Positions 26,674 through 35,402 of a DNA stretch of 64,000 nt are shown piece after piece; the stretch's first letter is position 1, and every line of letters begins with the position of its first letter. Source of the DNA: Mycetocola lacteus (lineage in GTDB: Bacteria; Actinomycetota; Actinomycetes; Actinomycetales; Microbacteriaceae). The position numbers and the translations under genes are program-made. The DNA is taken from positions 496,001 through 560,000 of the forward strand of contig NZ_RCUY01000005.1 of the NCBI RefSeq assembly GCF_003667575.1, written 5' to 3'. The notes beneath the pieces were generated by a model that saw only the letters and a list, made by a program, of their open reading frames with translations, was not told the DNA's origin and ran no database searches.

Positions 26674-27864
26674 TCAACGGCCCGACTCGGCATCCAGCGA
26701 GGCCAGGGTCGCGGCACCCGGGGCGATACCGGTGACACCAAACCCGGTGTCATAGGTCGGGTCGTTCTGCGGTGCGATCGCCTGGGAGACGGCACCGCTG
26801 GCGGCGAGCAAACTCGCGTGGGTCGGCGCATCGGGGACACCCGGCGCCCGCTTGGCGGCGAACTCGCGGCGCAGCACCGGCACAACCTCCTCGCCCAGCA
26901 GGTCGAGCTGCTCGAGCACGGTCTTCAGCGGCAGACCCGCGTGGTCCATCAGGAACAGCTGGCGCTGGTAGTCGCCGTAGAGCTCCTGCTGGGCGGCATA
27001 GCGGTCGATGACCTCCTGCGGGGATCCCACGGTCAGCGGGGTCTGCTCGGTGAACTCCTCCATCGAGGGGCCATGGCCATAGACCGGGGCGTTATTGAAG
27101 TAGGGACGGAACTCGTCCTTGGCCGCCTGCGAGTTCTTACGCATGAACACCTGACCACCCACACCCACAATCGCGTGGGCCGCGGGACCGTGACCGTAGT
27201 GCTCATAGCGCTCGCGGTACAGGTTGATCATCTGAGCCGTGTGCTGCTGCGGCCAGAAGATGTTGTTGTGGAAGAATCCGTCGCCGTAGTAGGCGGCCTG
27301 CTCGGCGATCTGGGGGCTGCGGATCGAGCCGTGCCAGACGAAGGGCGCGATCCCATCCAGCGGACGCGGGGTCGACTGGAAGCCCTGCAGCGGGGTGCGG
27401 AACTTCCCCTCCCAGTCCACGAAGTCCTCACGCCACAGGCGGTGCAGCAGCGCGTAGTTTTCGATGGCCAGAGAGATGCCGTCGCGGATGTCCTTGCCGA
27501 ACCAGGGATAGACCGGGCCGGTGTTTCCGCGACCCATCATCAGGTCCACCCGGCCGCCGCTGATGTGCTGAAGCATCGCGAAGTCCTCGGCGATCTTCAC
27601 CGGATCGTTGGTGGTGATCAGCGTGGTCGAGGTGCTCAGCAGGATGCGGTTGGTCTGCGCGGCCAGGAACCCGAGCATCGTGGTGGGGCTTGAGGGCACA
27701 AACGGTGGGTTGTGGTGCTCACCGGTCGCGAACACGTCCAGGCCCACCTCTTCGGCCTTGCGGGCGATGGCGAGGATCGCCTGGATCCGCTCATGCTCGG
27801 TGGGGGTCTTGCCGGTCGTGGGGTCGGTGGTCACGTCACCGACGCTGAAGATTCCAAACTGCAT
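26674..27864 (-). CDS. Luciferase-like (LLM) flavin-dependent monooxygenase, CE1758-type
   Basis: A 396-residue TIM-barrel monooxygenase that uses reduced FMN, presumably from the reductase 55 bases downstream. Typical blocks are MQFGIFSVGDVT, VFATGEHHNPPFVPSSPTTMLG (with the conserved His pair), LSTSTTLITTNDPVKIAEDFAMLQHISGGRVDLMMGRGN in consecutive segments. Substrate unknown. ATG 27864 is preceded by AGAGGGA at six bases; a start at 27885 has no ribosome site. A strong AT-rich promoter with an embedded palindrome lies immediately upstream. Confidence 0.92.
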   Translation of the reverse strand: MQFGIFSVGDVTTDPTTGKTPTEHERIQAILAIARKAEEVGLDVFATGEHHNPPFVPSSPTTMLGFLAAQTNRILLSTSTTLITTNDPVKIAEDFAMLQHISGGRVDLMMGRGNTGPVYPWFGKDIRDGISLAIENYALLHRLWREDFVDWEGKFRTPLQGFQSTPRPLDGIAPFVWHGSIRSPQIAEQAAYYGDGFFHNNIFWPQQHTAQMINLYRERYEHYGHGPAAHAIVGVGGQVFMRKNSQAAKDEFRPYFNNAPVYGHGPSMEEFTEQTPLTVGSPQEVIDRYAAQQELYGDYQRQLFLMDHAGLPLKTVLEQLDLLGEEVVPVLRREFAAKRAPGVPDAPTHASLLAASGAVSQAIAPQNDPTYDTGFGVTGIAPGAATLASLDAESGR

Positions 27865-27893
27865 GGTGTGTCCCTCTGCTCTCAATCACCCTA

Positions 27894-27925
27894 AGTATAT
27901 CCATTTGAATAGATATATGGGTCAA
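27894..27925 (-). promoter_or_regulatory. Promoter with palindromic operator upstream of the LLM/FMN reductase pair
   Basis: Minus strand -35 TTGACC (27920-27925) and -10 GATATA (27896-27901) at 18 bases, or TATACT at 20 bases. The spacer and -10 form an inverted repeat: TATATC (27896-27901) and GATATA (27912-27917) around ATT-TG-AAT. The patch is strikingly AT-rich for this genome. A MarR-like repressor would fit such a site; none is adjacent. Confidence 0.65.
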
Positions 27926-27942
27926 CTGCACCCCTCCCGAGT

Positions 27943-29295
27943 TTATTCCCCAACCCTTTCGCGGCGGGGTTCCCGGGCTCTCGCATAGTCCCAGAGTGCG
28001 TCCGCGGCGAATCCCGAGGCGGCCAGACGCTCCAGCACCCAGGCGTCGCCGGTGTCCTGTCGACGCAGCACGGTCTCACTCGAGACCAGCGCGAGATACC
28101 GCGACTGGTTGCGCATCAAATGGGCCGCGGCCACCAGTCCACGGGCCTCCACCGGCAGCTGGGAGAACTCATCCCGATCCGACCGAAACACCGCACGTGG
28201 ATCCGCCGCCAGGCCGCGTGCCCACTCATCGGCAAGCTCGCGATGCAGCGTCTCCAGGAGGATCGGTTCGGGCTCACGCAGATTCTCGGGATCCACGGCA
28301 GCCGGGTGTTCGCGCTGGGCTAGCTCCCACCCCTCCGGCACCAGGGCGAGGGTCAGCCCGGTTCCGGCGAGGGCACGGTCCACCTCGATTCCGCGCGGTT
28401 CAAGATCAAAGAGGTCTTCGGAACCGAGCGGTCCCGCACCATCCAGCCGTCCGGGAATCAGGGTGCGGGTCACGGCGAGTGCCATGTCCCGGTGCCGGAT
28501 CGCGAGTGGGAGAAGCACCGGAAGCCGCGGGATGCGTGAGGAGTCCAGGAGCTCATCGGATTTCACCCAGGCCTCCCCGGGCGCCTCAGTCTGCGTCACG
28601 GCCACATTGTAATAGTCGCCGAGGTACACCAGTTCGTTGGCCACGACGCCCTGGGTGGAGACGCGCGCGGCCGGATTCTCATAGCGGTATGGCAGGAGCA
28701 CCGCGGGATTCTCCACCGGGGTGAGACCCGAGGGAAGCGGAAGATCCGCCGGGAGCACACGCAGCCCACGCCGCTGTGCGGTGCCGGATTCGGGGACCGC
28801 CACGATCGGGTCTCCCAGGTGCGCCCCGAGACGCCAGCGCAGCTCATCGAGGGCCGCCTGCGCCTCGCGCACGGGAACAAATCCGCCCTCACCGCCGACC
28901 GGGCTGGTGCGTCCTTCCAGGGCGAGCACAAGCATCGGACGCGTGTACACCGGCCTGTCGGAAAACTGCACTAGCGGGTTGGCGAGCAACACCTGACGAT
29001 TCTCGATCCCGACGCCGCGAACGCGTGATCGGCGCACAATCCGCGGACCCCAGAGGTTCATGATGATCACGTGTGTCCGAGTCACCCACACACCCCGCAG
29101 GAGCAGGATCAGCGCGACCAATACCGCGACAAAGGTCCACCAGCCGGGCACTCCGTCGGAGTTCTGGACACCAATCGCCACGCAAATGGGAATCGCGATC
29201 ACGAGGGGCCGGAAAAAGGATCCCGAGCGGCGAATGCGCACAATCCGCTGCTCAAAGGCGGGCCCACGGTGCGTGCCGTTTGTCCCCTCACTCAT
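27943..29295 (-). CDS. Unknown membrane protein, type B second copy (single PH-like unit plus large domain)
   Basis: A 450-residue protein with the R-I-x-x-S/T-G start of the repeat unit near residue 21 (VRIRRSGSFFRPL), two transmembrane helices (about residues 28-46 and 50-67), then RGVWVTRTHVIIMNLWGPRIVRRSRVRGV in the unit's pattern. The remaining 350 residues are soluble and resemble the 445-residue neighbour, notably ARGLVAAAHL and WVLERLAASGFAADALWDY at the C-terminus. Its ATG overlaps the stop of the type A copy (ATGA, 29292-29295). It is the last gene of the four-gene operon. No function known. Confidence 0.8.
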   Translation of the reverse strand: MSEGTNGTHRGPAFEQRIVRIRRSGSFFRPLVIAIPICVAIGVQNSDGVPGWWTFVAVLVALILLLRGVWVTRTHVIIMNLWGPRIVRRSRVRGVGIENRQVLLANPLVQFSDRPVYTRPMLVLALEGRTSPVGGEGGFVPVREAQAALDELRWRLGAHLGDPIVAVPESGTAQRRGLRVLPADLPLPSGLTPVENPAVLLPYRYENPAARVSTQGVVANELVYLGDYYNVAVTQTEAPGEAWVKSDELLDSSRIPRLPVLLPLAIRHRDMALAVTRTLIPGRLDGAGPLGSEDLFDLEPRGIEVDRALAGTGLTLALVPEGWELAQREHPAAVDPENLREPEPILLETLHRELADEWARGLAADPRAVFRSDRDEFSQLPVEARGLVAAAHLMRNQSRYLALVSSETVLRRQDTGDAWVLERLAASGFAADALWDYARAREPRRERVGE

Positions 29296-30401
29296 GCTCG
29301 GTCCTCTCGGGTGGAATCGGTGGCCAGCAGGCCCAGGGCCCGACTAATCTCGGTGCGGATGCGCCGGGTATCGCCGCTAAAGCTCGTGAGCATCCACATC
29401 CGGATCGGGCCGGTGCGGGTGGTGATTCGGATCGAATCACCCCACGGCAACATGCTGCCTACCCGGTCCACCCGGGTGGCCTCACCATGGTTGATGATCG
29501 TGGGGAAACCAAAGCGCAGTAGCAGCACGCTGCCCCCGCGCACAAAGATCCCGCTACCCAGGACGGAGAGGGCACACGCGACCATCCAGAACAGGAAGAA
29601 AATACCCAGGGGGTAGGAGACAAGAACGTCGCCATACTCATCAAGCACGTTGGGATCCCCCACGATCGTGCTCCAGGCCAGGACTCCCGCCAGCGCCGAC
29701 AGCGGCAGGGCGAAGCACAGTGACATGAGCCCGGTCCCGCTCACCCGCCGCCAGTGCGAGCCCACCGGCGGCGGGCTCATCAGGTGAGTGGCCGGGGCGG
29801 TGTCGACGGCGTGGCTGGTTTCGCGCACGTCCGTGCCGATGACCAGATCATCGAGGGCTCCGGGAAATTCCATCACCCGGGACGGTAGCCCCAGTGCCGC
29901 GGCGAGCGCGCTCAACGCGGTGTGGGCACGTCCTCGCCGCACGGCCGCCGTGGGGAAGATCAGCCGCGCATTCGAAACGCCCAGCCCCAGGGTGAGCGAG
30001 CGCACCCGATCGCGTGGGGAGCCCCAGGCCAGCACCCGCCAGGCCGAGTGCGCCGTGGTTGAGACACGGACGATATCCGCCTTGGCGAACCGCTGGGTGG
30101 AGAACCATGAACGCACCAGGATCAGGTCGCCGGCATCCCATACCCCGACAAACGGAGCGCGCAGGATCAACGGCGCAAACACCGGGAGGAGCGCGAATGC
30201 CCCACCCTGGAGCGTGTCAAGGATCGTCTCGGGATCCTCATAGTCCAGGGCGATGAGACTGACGATGACCACAAAAAACAGATAGGTCACCAACAGACCC
30301 AGCCGCGCCGGCGCACCGGTCCCCGGAATTCGACGCCCCAGCCAGGCGACCCCGCGCGGCGTGCGCGCGATGCTCGGCGGTGCGGACAGGTCGTTAACCA
30401 C
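29292..30401 (-). CDS. Unknown membrane protein, type A second copy (two PH-like units)
   Basis: A 369-residue protein with two repeats, each RIPGTG- or RVSGTG-led, followed by a helix pair and a GDxxLxRSW or RGGSVLLLRFG strand block. The second unit holds FGFPTIINHGEATRVD and LPWGDSIRIT, nearly matching the type A copy 1 protein. GTG 30401 has AGGAGG ten bases upstream, inside the end of the preceding gene; the gap to that gene is five bases. The helices suggest an inner-membrane location with small beta-rich cytosolic domains, like bacterial PH-type membrane proteins; this comparison is inference. Confidence 0.8.
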   Translation of the reverse strand: MVNDLSAPPSIARTPRGVAWLGRRIPGTGAPARLGLLVTYLFFVVIVSLIALDYEDPETILDTLQGGAFALLPVFAPLILRAPFVGVWDAGDLILVRSWFSTQRFAKADIVRVSTTAHSAWRVLAWGSPRDRVRSLTLGLGVSNARLIFPTAAVRRGRAHTALSALAAALGLPSRVMEFPGALDDLVIGTDVRETSHAVDTAPATHLMSPPPVGSHWRRVSGTGLMSLCFALPLSALAGVLAWSTIVGDPNVLDEYGDVLVSYPLGIFFLFWMVACALSVLGSGIFVRGGSVLLLRFGFPTIINHGEATRVDRVGSMLPWGDSIRITTRTGPIRMWMLTSFSGDTRRIRTEISRALGLLATDSTREDRA

Positions 30402-30406
30402 GTGTA

Positions 30407-31744
30407 CTAGTCCTCCTGAGGTTCCGCGACAGCGCGCGGGATAGGTGAAGGGCGGGGGCGGGACATCGCCACGGGCACGGCCTCGGCACCGAGCGTGGAC
30501 ACAAAGTCCCAGAGAGTGGGGGCCGCATAGCCCTCGTCGGTCAGGGCGTTGAGCACCCAGTCCTCGTCGCGCTCCCGTTCGATGATCGCGGTGTCGGCAT
30601 CAACAATCGCCAGGCGAAAGCGGTCCAGGTCGTCACGCTCGGTCAGCAGGAACGTCGCGGCAATCAGGCCCTGTTCGGCCTGCGGGATCGGGCGCAGCAG
30701 CGCGCTGGTTGCCTCGATCGCCGTCACCTCGGTCTCTTCCCAGATCGGGCTGAGCCTATCGATCCGGGCCAGTCGCTCCGCGTGCAGCTCGGCGATCAGC
30801 GTCTCAGGCGCCGGGGAGGTCGGAATCCGCACGGACCCCTGGGTGTCCGCCGGGCACAGCACCCAGCCCGAGGGAACAACCCTCAGGCCGAGGCCGCGGC
30901 TGGCCAATGCCCGCTCCACCGCGGTCAGACTGGGCTCAAATTCAAGAATCTCCGTGGCGCTCGCCACGCTGGCCGCATCAAAATATCCCGGCAGCAGTGT
31001 CCGGACCACGGCGAGCGCGAGGTCTCGGTGCTGGATGATGAGCGGACGGACCCGGGGAAGACTCGCGATTCGATGCGTCTGAACCCCCGCTTCCGGATCC
31101 GTCCAGGCGGAGGAAGACAACTCGACGTGCAGTGGGATAAGCGCGCGGGCGGTGTCGACATCCACGGGCAGCACCGGCGGATCCTGTTCCCACCCGTCCT
31201 GGGTGGTCAATGCCGCGAGCGGTGCGAAGCTCAGGAGTACCGGTTTTCCGGCATCATTACGTCCAAACATCGGGTCGCCGAGGTCGTCGGTCAGTCGCCA
31301 GACCAGCTCCTGATAGGCGTCGAGCACCGAGTCTTCCTCCACGAAGGCCGCTTCGACCCGCACCGGACGCCGGCGTCCCTCGATCTCAAACCCGAGGAAG
31401 GTCCGCTCCTGGGCGAATCGAGACACCCAGATCACCCGCGTATCCACGTACACCCGGCGAATGTGCGAACGCCTAAACACCAAGACGCCCCAGATGTTCA
31501 CCAGCACCACGTGAGAGCGGGTGATCCAGACCCCGCGAGCGAGCACCCACACTCCCGCGAGCACGCAGAGAATGGCCGCCCAGTCGGGCAGGAACCAGGT
31601 TCCCCGCGGGACAACCACGAAGCTGATGATCAGCCCAAGCAGGGCCAGGGTGAGGAGAATTCGATAGAGGGCACCGGTGCCCTGGATTCGCACAACATGG
31701 GGAACGTAGCCGGGACCGCGCGACGGCGCCGCGACGGGGCTCAT
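30407..31744 (-). CDS. Unknown membrane protein, type B first copy
   Basis: A 445-residue protein: repeat-unit head VVRIQGTGALYRI near residue 18, two helices (about residues 30-48 and 55-72), then RGVWITRSHVVLVNIWG and FRRSHIRRVYVD. The long soluble C-terminal region resembles that of the second type B copy (EQGLIAATFLLTERDD; DWVLNALTDEGYAAPTLWDF). Its ATG overlaps the type A copy 1 stop (ATGA, 31741-31744). It is the second gene of the four-gene operon A1-B1-A2-B2. Function unknown. Confidence 0.8.
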   Translation of the reverse strand: MSPVAAPSRGPGYVPHVVRIQGTGALYRILLTLALLGLIISFVVVPRGTWFLPDWAAILCVLAGVWVLARGVWITRSHVVLVNIWGVLVFRRSHIRRVYVDTRVIWVSRFAQERTFLGFEIEGRRRPVRVEAAFVEEDSVLDAYQELVWRLTDDLGDPMFGRNDAGKPVLLSFAPLAALTTQDGWEQDPPVLPVDVDTARALIPLHVELSSSAWTDPEAGVQTHRIASLPRVRPLIIQHRDLALAVVRTLLPGYFDAASVASATEILEFEPSLTAVERALASRGLGLRVVPSGWVLCPADTQGSVRIPTSPAPETLIAELHAERLARIDRLSPIWEETEVTAIEATSALLRPIPQAEQGLIAATFLLTERDDLDRFRLAIVDADTAIIERERDEDWVLNALTDEGYAAPTLWDFVSTLGAEAVPVAMSRPRPSPIPRAVAEPQED

Positions 31745-32883
31745 CCGGATACTCCATCCGGGTGGGAGCCGACAGACGGTTCGGTGCCGCGAGACGCGGT
31801 AGTGTCGGCCGCGGTCTCCGCGTCTGGGTCGGTGCTCAGTGGGAGTCCGAGCGCCGCGCTCACCTCGTCCCGAATCCGCGCCGAGTGCGCGGGAAAGTGC
31901 GCGTGCCGCAGCAGGGTGATCGCGCGACCCGACCGGGTGATGGACAGGGTCTGTCCCCAGGGCAAATCAGAAGGTGCGATATCCACCCGGGTCGCCTCGC
32001 CAAAGCGAATGAGCGTGGGGAACCCCAGCCGGATCATCAGCACGGTGTCGCCGCGAACGAAGAGCCCGGTGGTGAAAAAGCGCACCACCAGGAAGATCGC
32101 GGGGGCAAACCACAACCAAGCAACGAAGAGTGTGGCACCGGGCGTCACCTCCCTCGTTCCGCTATCGGAAAGCGTCCCCCAGCCCAACAGGATCAGGAGT
32201 CCGGCCAGCGGTAGGGTTTGCAGGCCCGAGAGCGTGCCGGTGCCGCGCACCCGATGCCAGCGTGCCGGGCCGGCCGGACGGGGACGAACAAGCCTGCTCT
32301 CCGCGGCCCGAGGCCCATCCAGAACCCCGCGCACGTTTTGAGCCACCGCACGCTCGCGCACCGGATCGGGAAAACTCGCGATCAGCGGCGGCAGATCACA
32401 CGCTTCGGCGAGGAAGAAAAGTGCCTCGGGGATGCGACCACCGAACAGGACGGTCCCCACCATCGGCCGTGCGTTCTGCGCCGCCCCCAACCCAAATTCC
32501 AGCGCGGCCAGCCGCACGGAGGCCCCGCCGATCACCGACACCCGGGTGATATCGATCCGAGCGAAGCGACGGGTGAGCCACCAGGAGCGCACCAGGACCA
32601 GGTCCCCGCGGACCCACACGCCACCGATCAGTGCACGCAGCACAAGGAGCAGCATGGCCACCCAGACCACACCGATCCAGTGGGTCCCGAGAAAGGCCAG
32701 CGGATTTCCAGGCTCCTCGGCGAAGAACCAGAGCAGCGCGCTCGCCCCGGTCAACGGGACAAACAGGAACGCAAGACACAGTCGGGCGGGATTCCCGGTT
32801 CCGGGAACGCGAACGCCCAGGCCCAACGGACCGCGCGGATACTCGGCCGTGGGTCGCCAAATCGAAGCCACCTGCTGCTGCAT
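31741..32883 (-). CDS. Unknown membrane protein, type A first copy (two PH-like units)
   Basis: A 380-residue protein built of two tandem halves. Half 1 starts RVPGTGNPARL (residue 25), has a helix pair and GVWVRGDLVLVRSWWLTRRF with IDITRVS to about residue 116. Half 2 starts RVRGTG (residue 211), has a helix pair and GLFVRGDTVLMIRLGFPT with GEATRVD to about residue 301, then LPWGQTLSITRSG. The C-terminal 35 residues are low complexity. ATG 32883 follows GGGGG at about eight bases; GTG 32898 is an alternative. First gene of the operon, divergent from an AraC-type regulator. Confidence 0.8.
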   Translation of the reverse strand: MQQQVASIWRPTAEYPRGPLGLGVRVPGTGNPARLCLAFLFVPLTGASALLWFFAEEPGNPLAFLGTHWIGVVWVAMLLLVLRALIGGVWVRGDLVLVRSWWLTRRFARIDITRVSVIGGASVRLAALEFGLGAAQNARPMVGTVLFGGRIPEALFFLAEACDLPPLIASFPDPVRERAVAQNVRGVLDGPRAAESRLVRPRPAGPARWHRVRGTGTLSGLQTLPLAGLLILLGWGTLSDSGTREVTPGATLFVAWLWFAPAIFLVVRFFTTGLFVRGDTVLMIRLGFPTLIRFGEATRVDIAPSDLPWGQTLSITRSGRAITLLRHAHFPAHSARIRDEVSAALGLPLSTDPDAETAADTTASRGTEPSVGSHPDGVSG

Positions 32884-33029
32884 GCTCCGGTCCCCCACGA
32901 TTCAGCCCACCATTTCCATCCGCGCCCGTGCGCGGGATAGCTGAATTTTGGCGGGAAGTGCGCCAGGTCCGCAACCGAAACGCCCGGGTTTTTATGACGT
33001 TCGATATGTGGGCGTGCGAGGATGACGGT
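32884..33029. promoter_or_regulatory. Divergent promoter region, membrane cluster / AraC regulator
   Basis: 146 bases between divergent starts. The middle (32935-33010) is AT-richer and must contain the promoters of the four-gene membrane operon and of the AraC-VOC pair. No perfect operator stands out. Confidence 0.35.
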
Positions 33030-33470
33030 ATGAGCGGCACACCCGAGGAGCAGAAGCGGCTGCGTGACATCGTCACGATGCGCCGGGTGCGCGACCGCAT
33101 CGACCGCGAGCACGCCCAGCCGCTCAACGTCGAGGAACTCGCCCGCGGCGAGCATATGTCCGCCGGACACCTCAGCCGCGAGTTTCGTCGAGTGTACGGC
33201 GAATCGCCGTACTCGTATCTGATGACCCGGCGGATCGAACGGGCGATGACCCTGCTGCGCCGCGGGGATCAGAGCGTCACCGAGGTGTGCTTTGCCGTGG
33301 GATTTACGTCACTGGGAACCTTCAGCACCCGCTTCACCGAGCTGGTCGGGGTGGCTCCCAGCGTGTATCGCCGCGACCAGTCGCAGGCGGCCGCGGGCAT
33401 CCCGCACTGCCTGGCCAAGCTGATCACCAGACCGGTCAGGAATCAAGAAGCGCGTGGCGAGAACGCCTAA
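33030..33470 (+). CDS. AraC-family helix-turn-helix regulator (short form)
   Basis: A 146-residue protein that is essentially the AraC DNA-binding domain. The first helix-turn-helix is LNVEELARGEHMSAGHLSREFRRVYGESPYSYL; the second is SVTEVCFAVGFTSLGTFSTRFTELVGVAPS followed by Y-R, shown here as separate blocks. There is no effector domain. ATG 33030 follows GAGG at about eight bases; a longer frame back to 32631 overlaps the divergent gene. It is followed 13 bases later by a VOC protein, a common pairing in which the regulator and a resistance or glyoxalase-like protein are co-expressed. Confidence 0.88.
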   Translation: MSGTPEEQKRLRDIVTMRRVRDRIDREHAQPLNVEELARGEHMSAGHLSREFRRVYGESPYSYLMTRRIERAMTLLRRGDQSVTEVCFAVGFTSLGTFSTRFTELVGVAPSVYRRDQSQAAAGIPHCLAKLITRPVRNQEARGENA

Positions 33471-33471
33471 C

Positions 33472-33477
33472 TAGCAT
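33472..33477 (+). promoter_or_regulatory. -10-like TAGCAT of the VOC gene
   Basis: TAGCAT ends six bases before ATG 33484, the same layout as at 10034. It would give the VOC gene its own leaderless message besides any readthrough from the AraC gene. Confidence 0.4.
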
Positions 33478-33483
33478 GGCGTT

Positions 33484-33891
33484 ATGACCCTCACCATTCA
33501 GAACGCATTCCTGCCCCACACCGACGGCGAAGCCGCCCTCGGCTTCTACCGCGACCTCCTCGGTTTCGAGGTTCGTCAAGACGTCGGCTACAACGACCTG
33601 CGCTGGATCACCGTCGGACCGGCAAACCAGCCAGGCACCTCGATCGTGCTGCACCCGCCCGTGGCCGACCCCGGCGTCACCGAGGAGGAGCGACGGGTGG
33701 TCCTGGAGCTCATCGCCAAGGGCGTGTATACCGCGATCACCCTGTCCAGCGATGATCTCGACGCCCTGTTCGAACGCCTCGCCGCCGCCGGGGCCGACGT
33801 CATTCAGGAGCCCACCGACCAGCCCTACGGGGTGCGAGATGCGGCGTTCCGTGACCCGGCCGGCAACCTCATCCGCATCAACCAGGCCTAG
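33484..33891 (+). CDS. VOC-superfamily protein (glyoxalase/bleomycin-resistance fold)
   Basis: A 135-residue protein with two beta-alpha-beta-beta-beta modules: ALGFYRDLLGFEVRQDVG ... RWITVG in the first and LDALFERLAAAGADVIQEPTDQPYGVRDAAFRDPAGNLIRI (in two blocks) in the second. It matches the common small VOC proteins of unknown substrate that accompany AraC-like regulators. Start ATG 33484. It shares a bidirectional terminator with the convergent MFS gene. Confidence 0.9.
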   Translation: MTLTIQNAFLPHTDGEAALGFYRDLLGFEVRQDVGYNDLRWITVGPANQPGTSIVLHPPVADPGVTEEERRVVLELIAKGVYTAITLSSDDLDALFERLAAAGADVIQEPTDQPYGVRDAAFRDPAGNLIRINQA

Positions 33892-33904
33892 CCCCACCCA
33901 TAAA

Positions 33905-33938
33905 AGCAGCCCGTTCCGAGGAATCGGAACGGGCTGCT
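33905..33938. terminator. Bidirectional terminator, VOC / MFS
   Basis: A perfect 15-base stem (33905-33919 with 33924-33938) with a GGAA loop between convergent stops at 33891 and 33960. Confidence 0.85.
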
Positions 33939-33959
33939 GTGCTGTGACGACGCTCCGCG

Positions 33960-35348
33960 CTAGGCGGCGGGGGCGGGAACCTGCGCGGGCTCCTCGGCAA
34001 AGTCATCGATAGACTGGCCACGACGATCATGCAGCTGGAAGGCCGCGATGGCCGCGATCACAAACGCGGTGGCCAGCACGATAAACACCGTGGGCAGGCC
34101 CGCGGTCTTGGCAAGGGTCGGGACGATCAGCGGGGCGATGATCGACGCGATCCGCCCAAAGCCTGCGGCCCAGCCCGCCCCGGTTCCGCGCAGCTTGGTC
34201 GGATAGAGCTCCGGGGTGATCGCATACAGCGCACCCCACGCACCGAGGTTGAAGAAGGACAGCAGCATCCCGGCGGCGATGATCTGCCATTCAACCGTGG
34301 CCAGACCGAACAGGGTCGCGGCGATGGCCGAACCGATCAAGAAGATCGCCAGGGTGCGGTTACGCCCCCACTTCTCCACCAGGTAGGCCGAGACGGCGTA
34401 GCCGGGCAGCTGGGCGAGGGTGATGATCAGCGTGTAGGTGAAGGACTGAACCAGCGAGAAACCGGAGTTCACCAGCAGCGTGGGGATCCAGACGAAGGCT
34501 CCGTAGTAGGAGAAATTCACGCAGAACCAGACGGTCCAGAGGGCGATGGTCTGCCCGCGTCGAACCGGGGCAAACAGTGCCGCAAGTCGCTCTCGGGCGG
34601 GAACGGCAGGCTCCACGGTCGCGGTTTCGGCGGCATCGCTTTCGGACGCGGCCGCCAGCGCGCTCAGGTGCGGGGCATCGATCCCCGCCGAACGCTCGAA
34701 GCGGCGCACGGTGTTCTCGGCCTGCAGGTTCTTGCCGCGGGACTGGAGGAAGCGCACCGATTCGGGCATTCCGAAGCGAATCACGGCCGCGTAGATTGCC
34801 GGGACCGCACCGATCAGCAGCGCCCAGCGCCAGCCATCATCCCCGGCCTTGACCACGAAGTAGCCGATCACGGCGGCGGCGATCCATCCCACCGCCCAGA
34901 AGGCTTCCAGCAGCACGATGATGCGGCCGCGAATGCGCGGCGGCGCAAACTCACTCACCAGGGTCGAGGCCACCGGCAGCTCGGCACCGAGGCCGAGACC
35001 CACCAGGAAGCGCAGCGCGATCAGCGCGCCCACCGACCACACCAGTGCCGAGGCTCCGGTGGCCAGGCCGAAGATCAGCAGGGTGATCGCGAAGACCTGG
35101 CGTCGACCGAACCGGTCGGCCAGCAGCCCGCCCACGCTGGCACCGATCGCCATTCCCAGGAACCCCACCGAGGCGATGATGCCCTGCTCACCGGATTCCA
35201 GCTTCCACTGCTGGGTGAGTGCGACGATCACAAACGAGAACAGTCCCACATCCATCGCATCCAGCGCCCAGCCCACGCCCGATCCATAGAGGAGCTTGCG
35301 GTGTTCACGGGTGAAGGGGAGCGCGTCGAGGCGGTCTAATCGAGTCAT
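33960..35348 (-). CDS. MFS transporter (sugar-porter/NiaP-like group)
   Basis: A transporter of about 462 residues and 12 helices. It opens MTRLDRLDALPFTREHRKLLYGSG and has the early membrane block WALDAMDVGLFSFVIVAL with an acidic residue inside helix 1, the loop 2-3 motif LADRFGRRQVF and RFLVGLGLGAELPVAST in helix 4, patterns shared by NiaP-like and aromatic-acid porters. A cytosolic loop of about 60 residues separates the two halves. Substrate unknown. I use ATG 35348; ATG 35357 is equally possible and neither has a clear ribosome site. The leader contains two hairpins with a shared core. Confidence 0.85.
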   Translation of the reverse strand: MTRLDRLDALPFTREHRKLLYGSGVGWALDAMDVGLFSFVIVALTQQWKLESGEQGIIASVGFLGMAIGASVGGLLADRFGRRQVFAITLLIFGLATGASALVWSVGALIALRFLVGLGLGAELPVASTLVSEFAPPRIRGRIIVLLEAFWAVGWIAAAVIGYFVVKAGDDGWRWALLIGAVPAIYAAVIRFGMPESVRFLQSRGKNLQAENTVRRFERSAGIDAPHLSALAAASESDAAETATVEPAVPARERLAALFAPVRRGQTIALWTVWFCVNFSYYGAFVWIPTLLVNSGFSLVQSFTYTLIITLAQLPGYAVSAYLVEKWGRNRTLAIFLIGSAIAATLFGLATVEWQIIAAGMLLSFFNLGAWGALYAITPELYPTKLRGTGAGWAAGFGRIASIIAPLIVPTLAKTAGLPTVFIVLATAFVIAAIAAFQLHDRRGQSIDDFAEEPAQVPAPAA

Positions 35349-35402
35349 GCAGGCCATTTTGCTCGCATTTATGCGCGGTTTTTCGCGGTTTTCGCGCGCA
35401 AA

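Noticed and set aside
32631..33029. N-terminal extension of the AraC-type regulator
   Set aside because: It overlaps the divergent membrane-protein gene and encodes Arg/Pro-rich sequence; ATG 33030 has a ribosome site and gives a complete DNA-binding domain.
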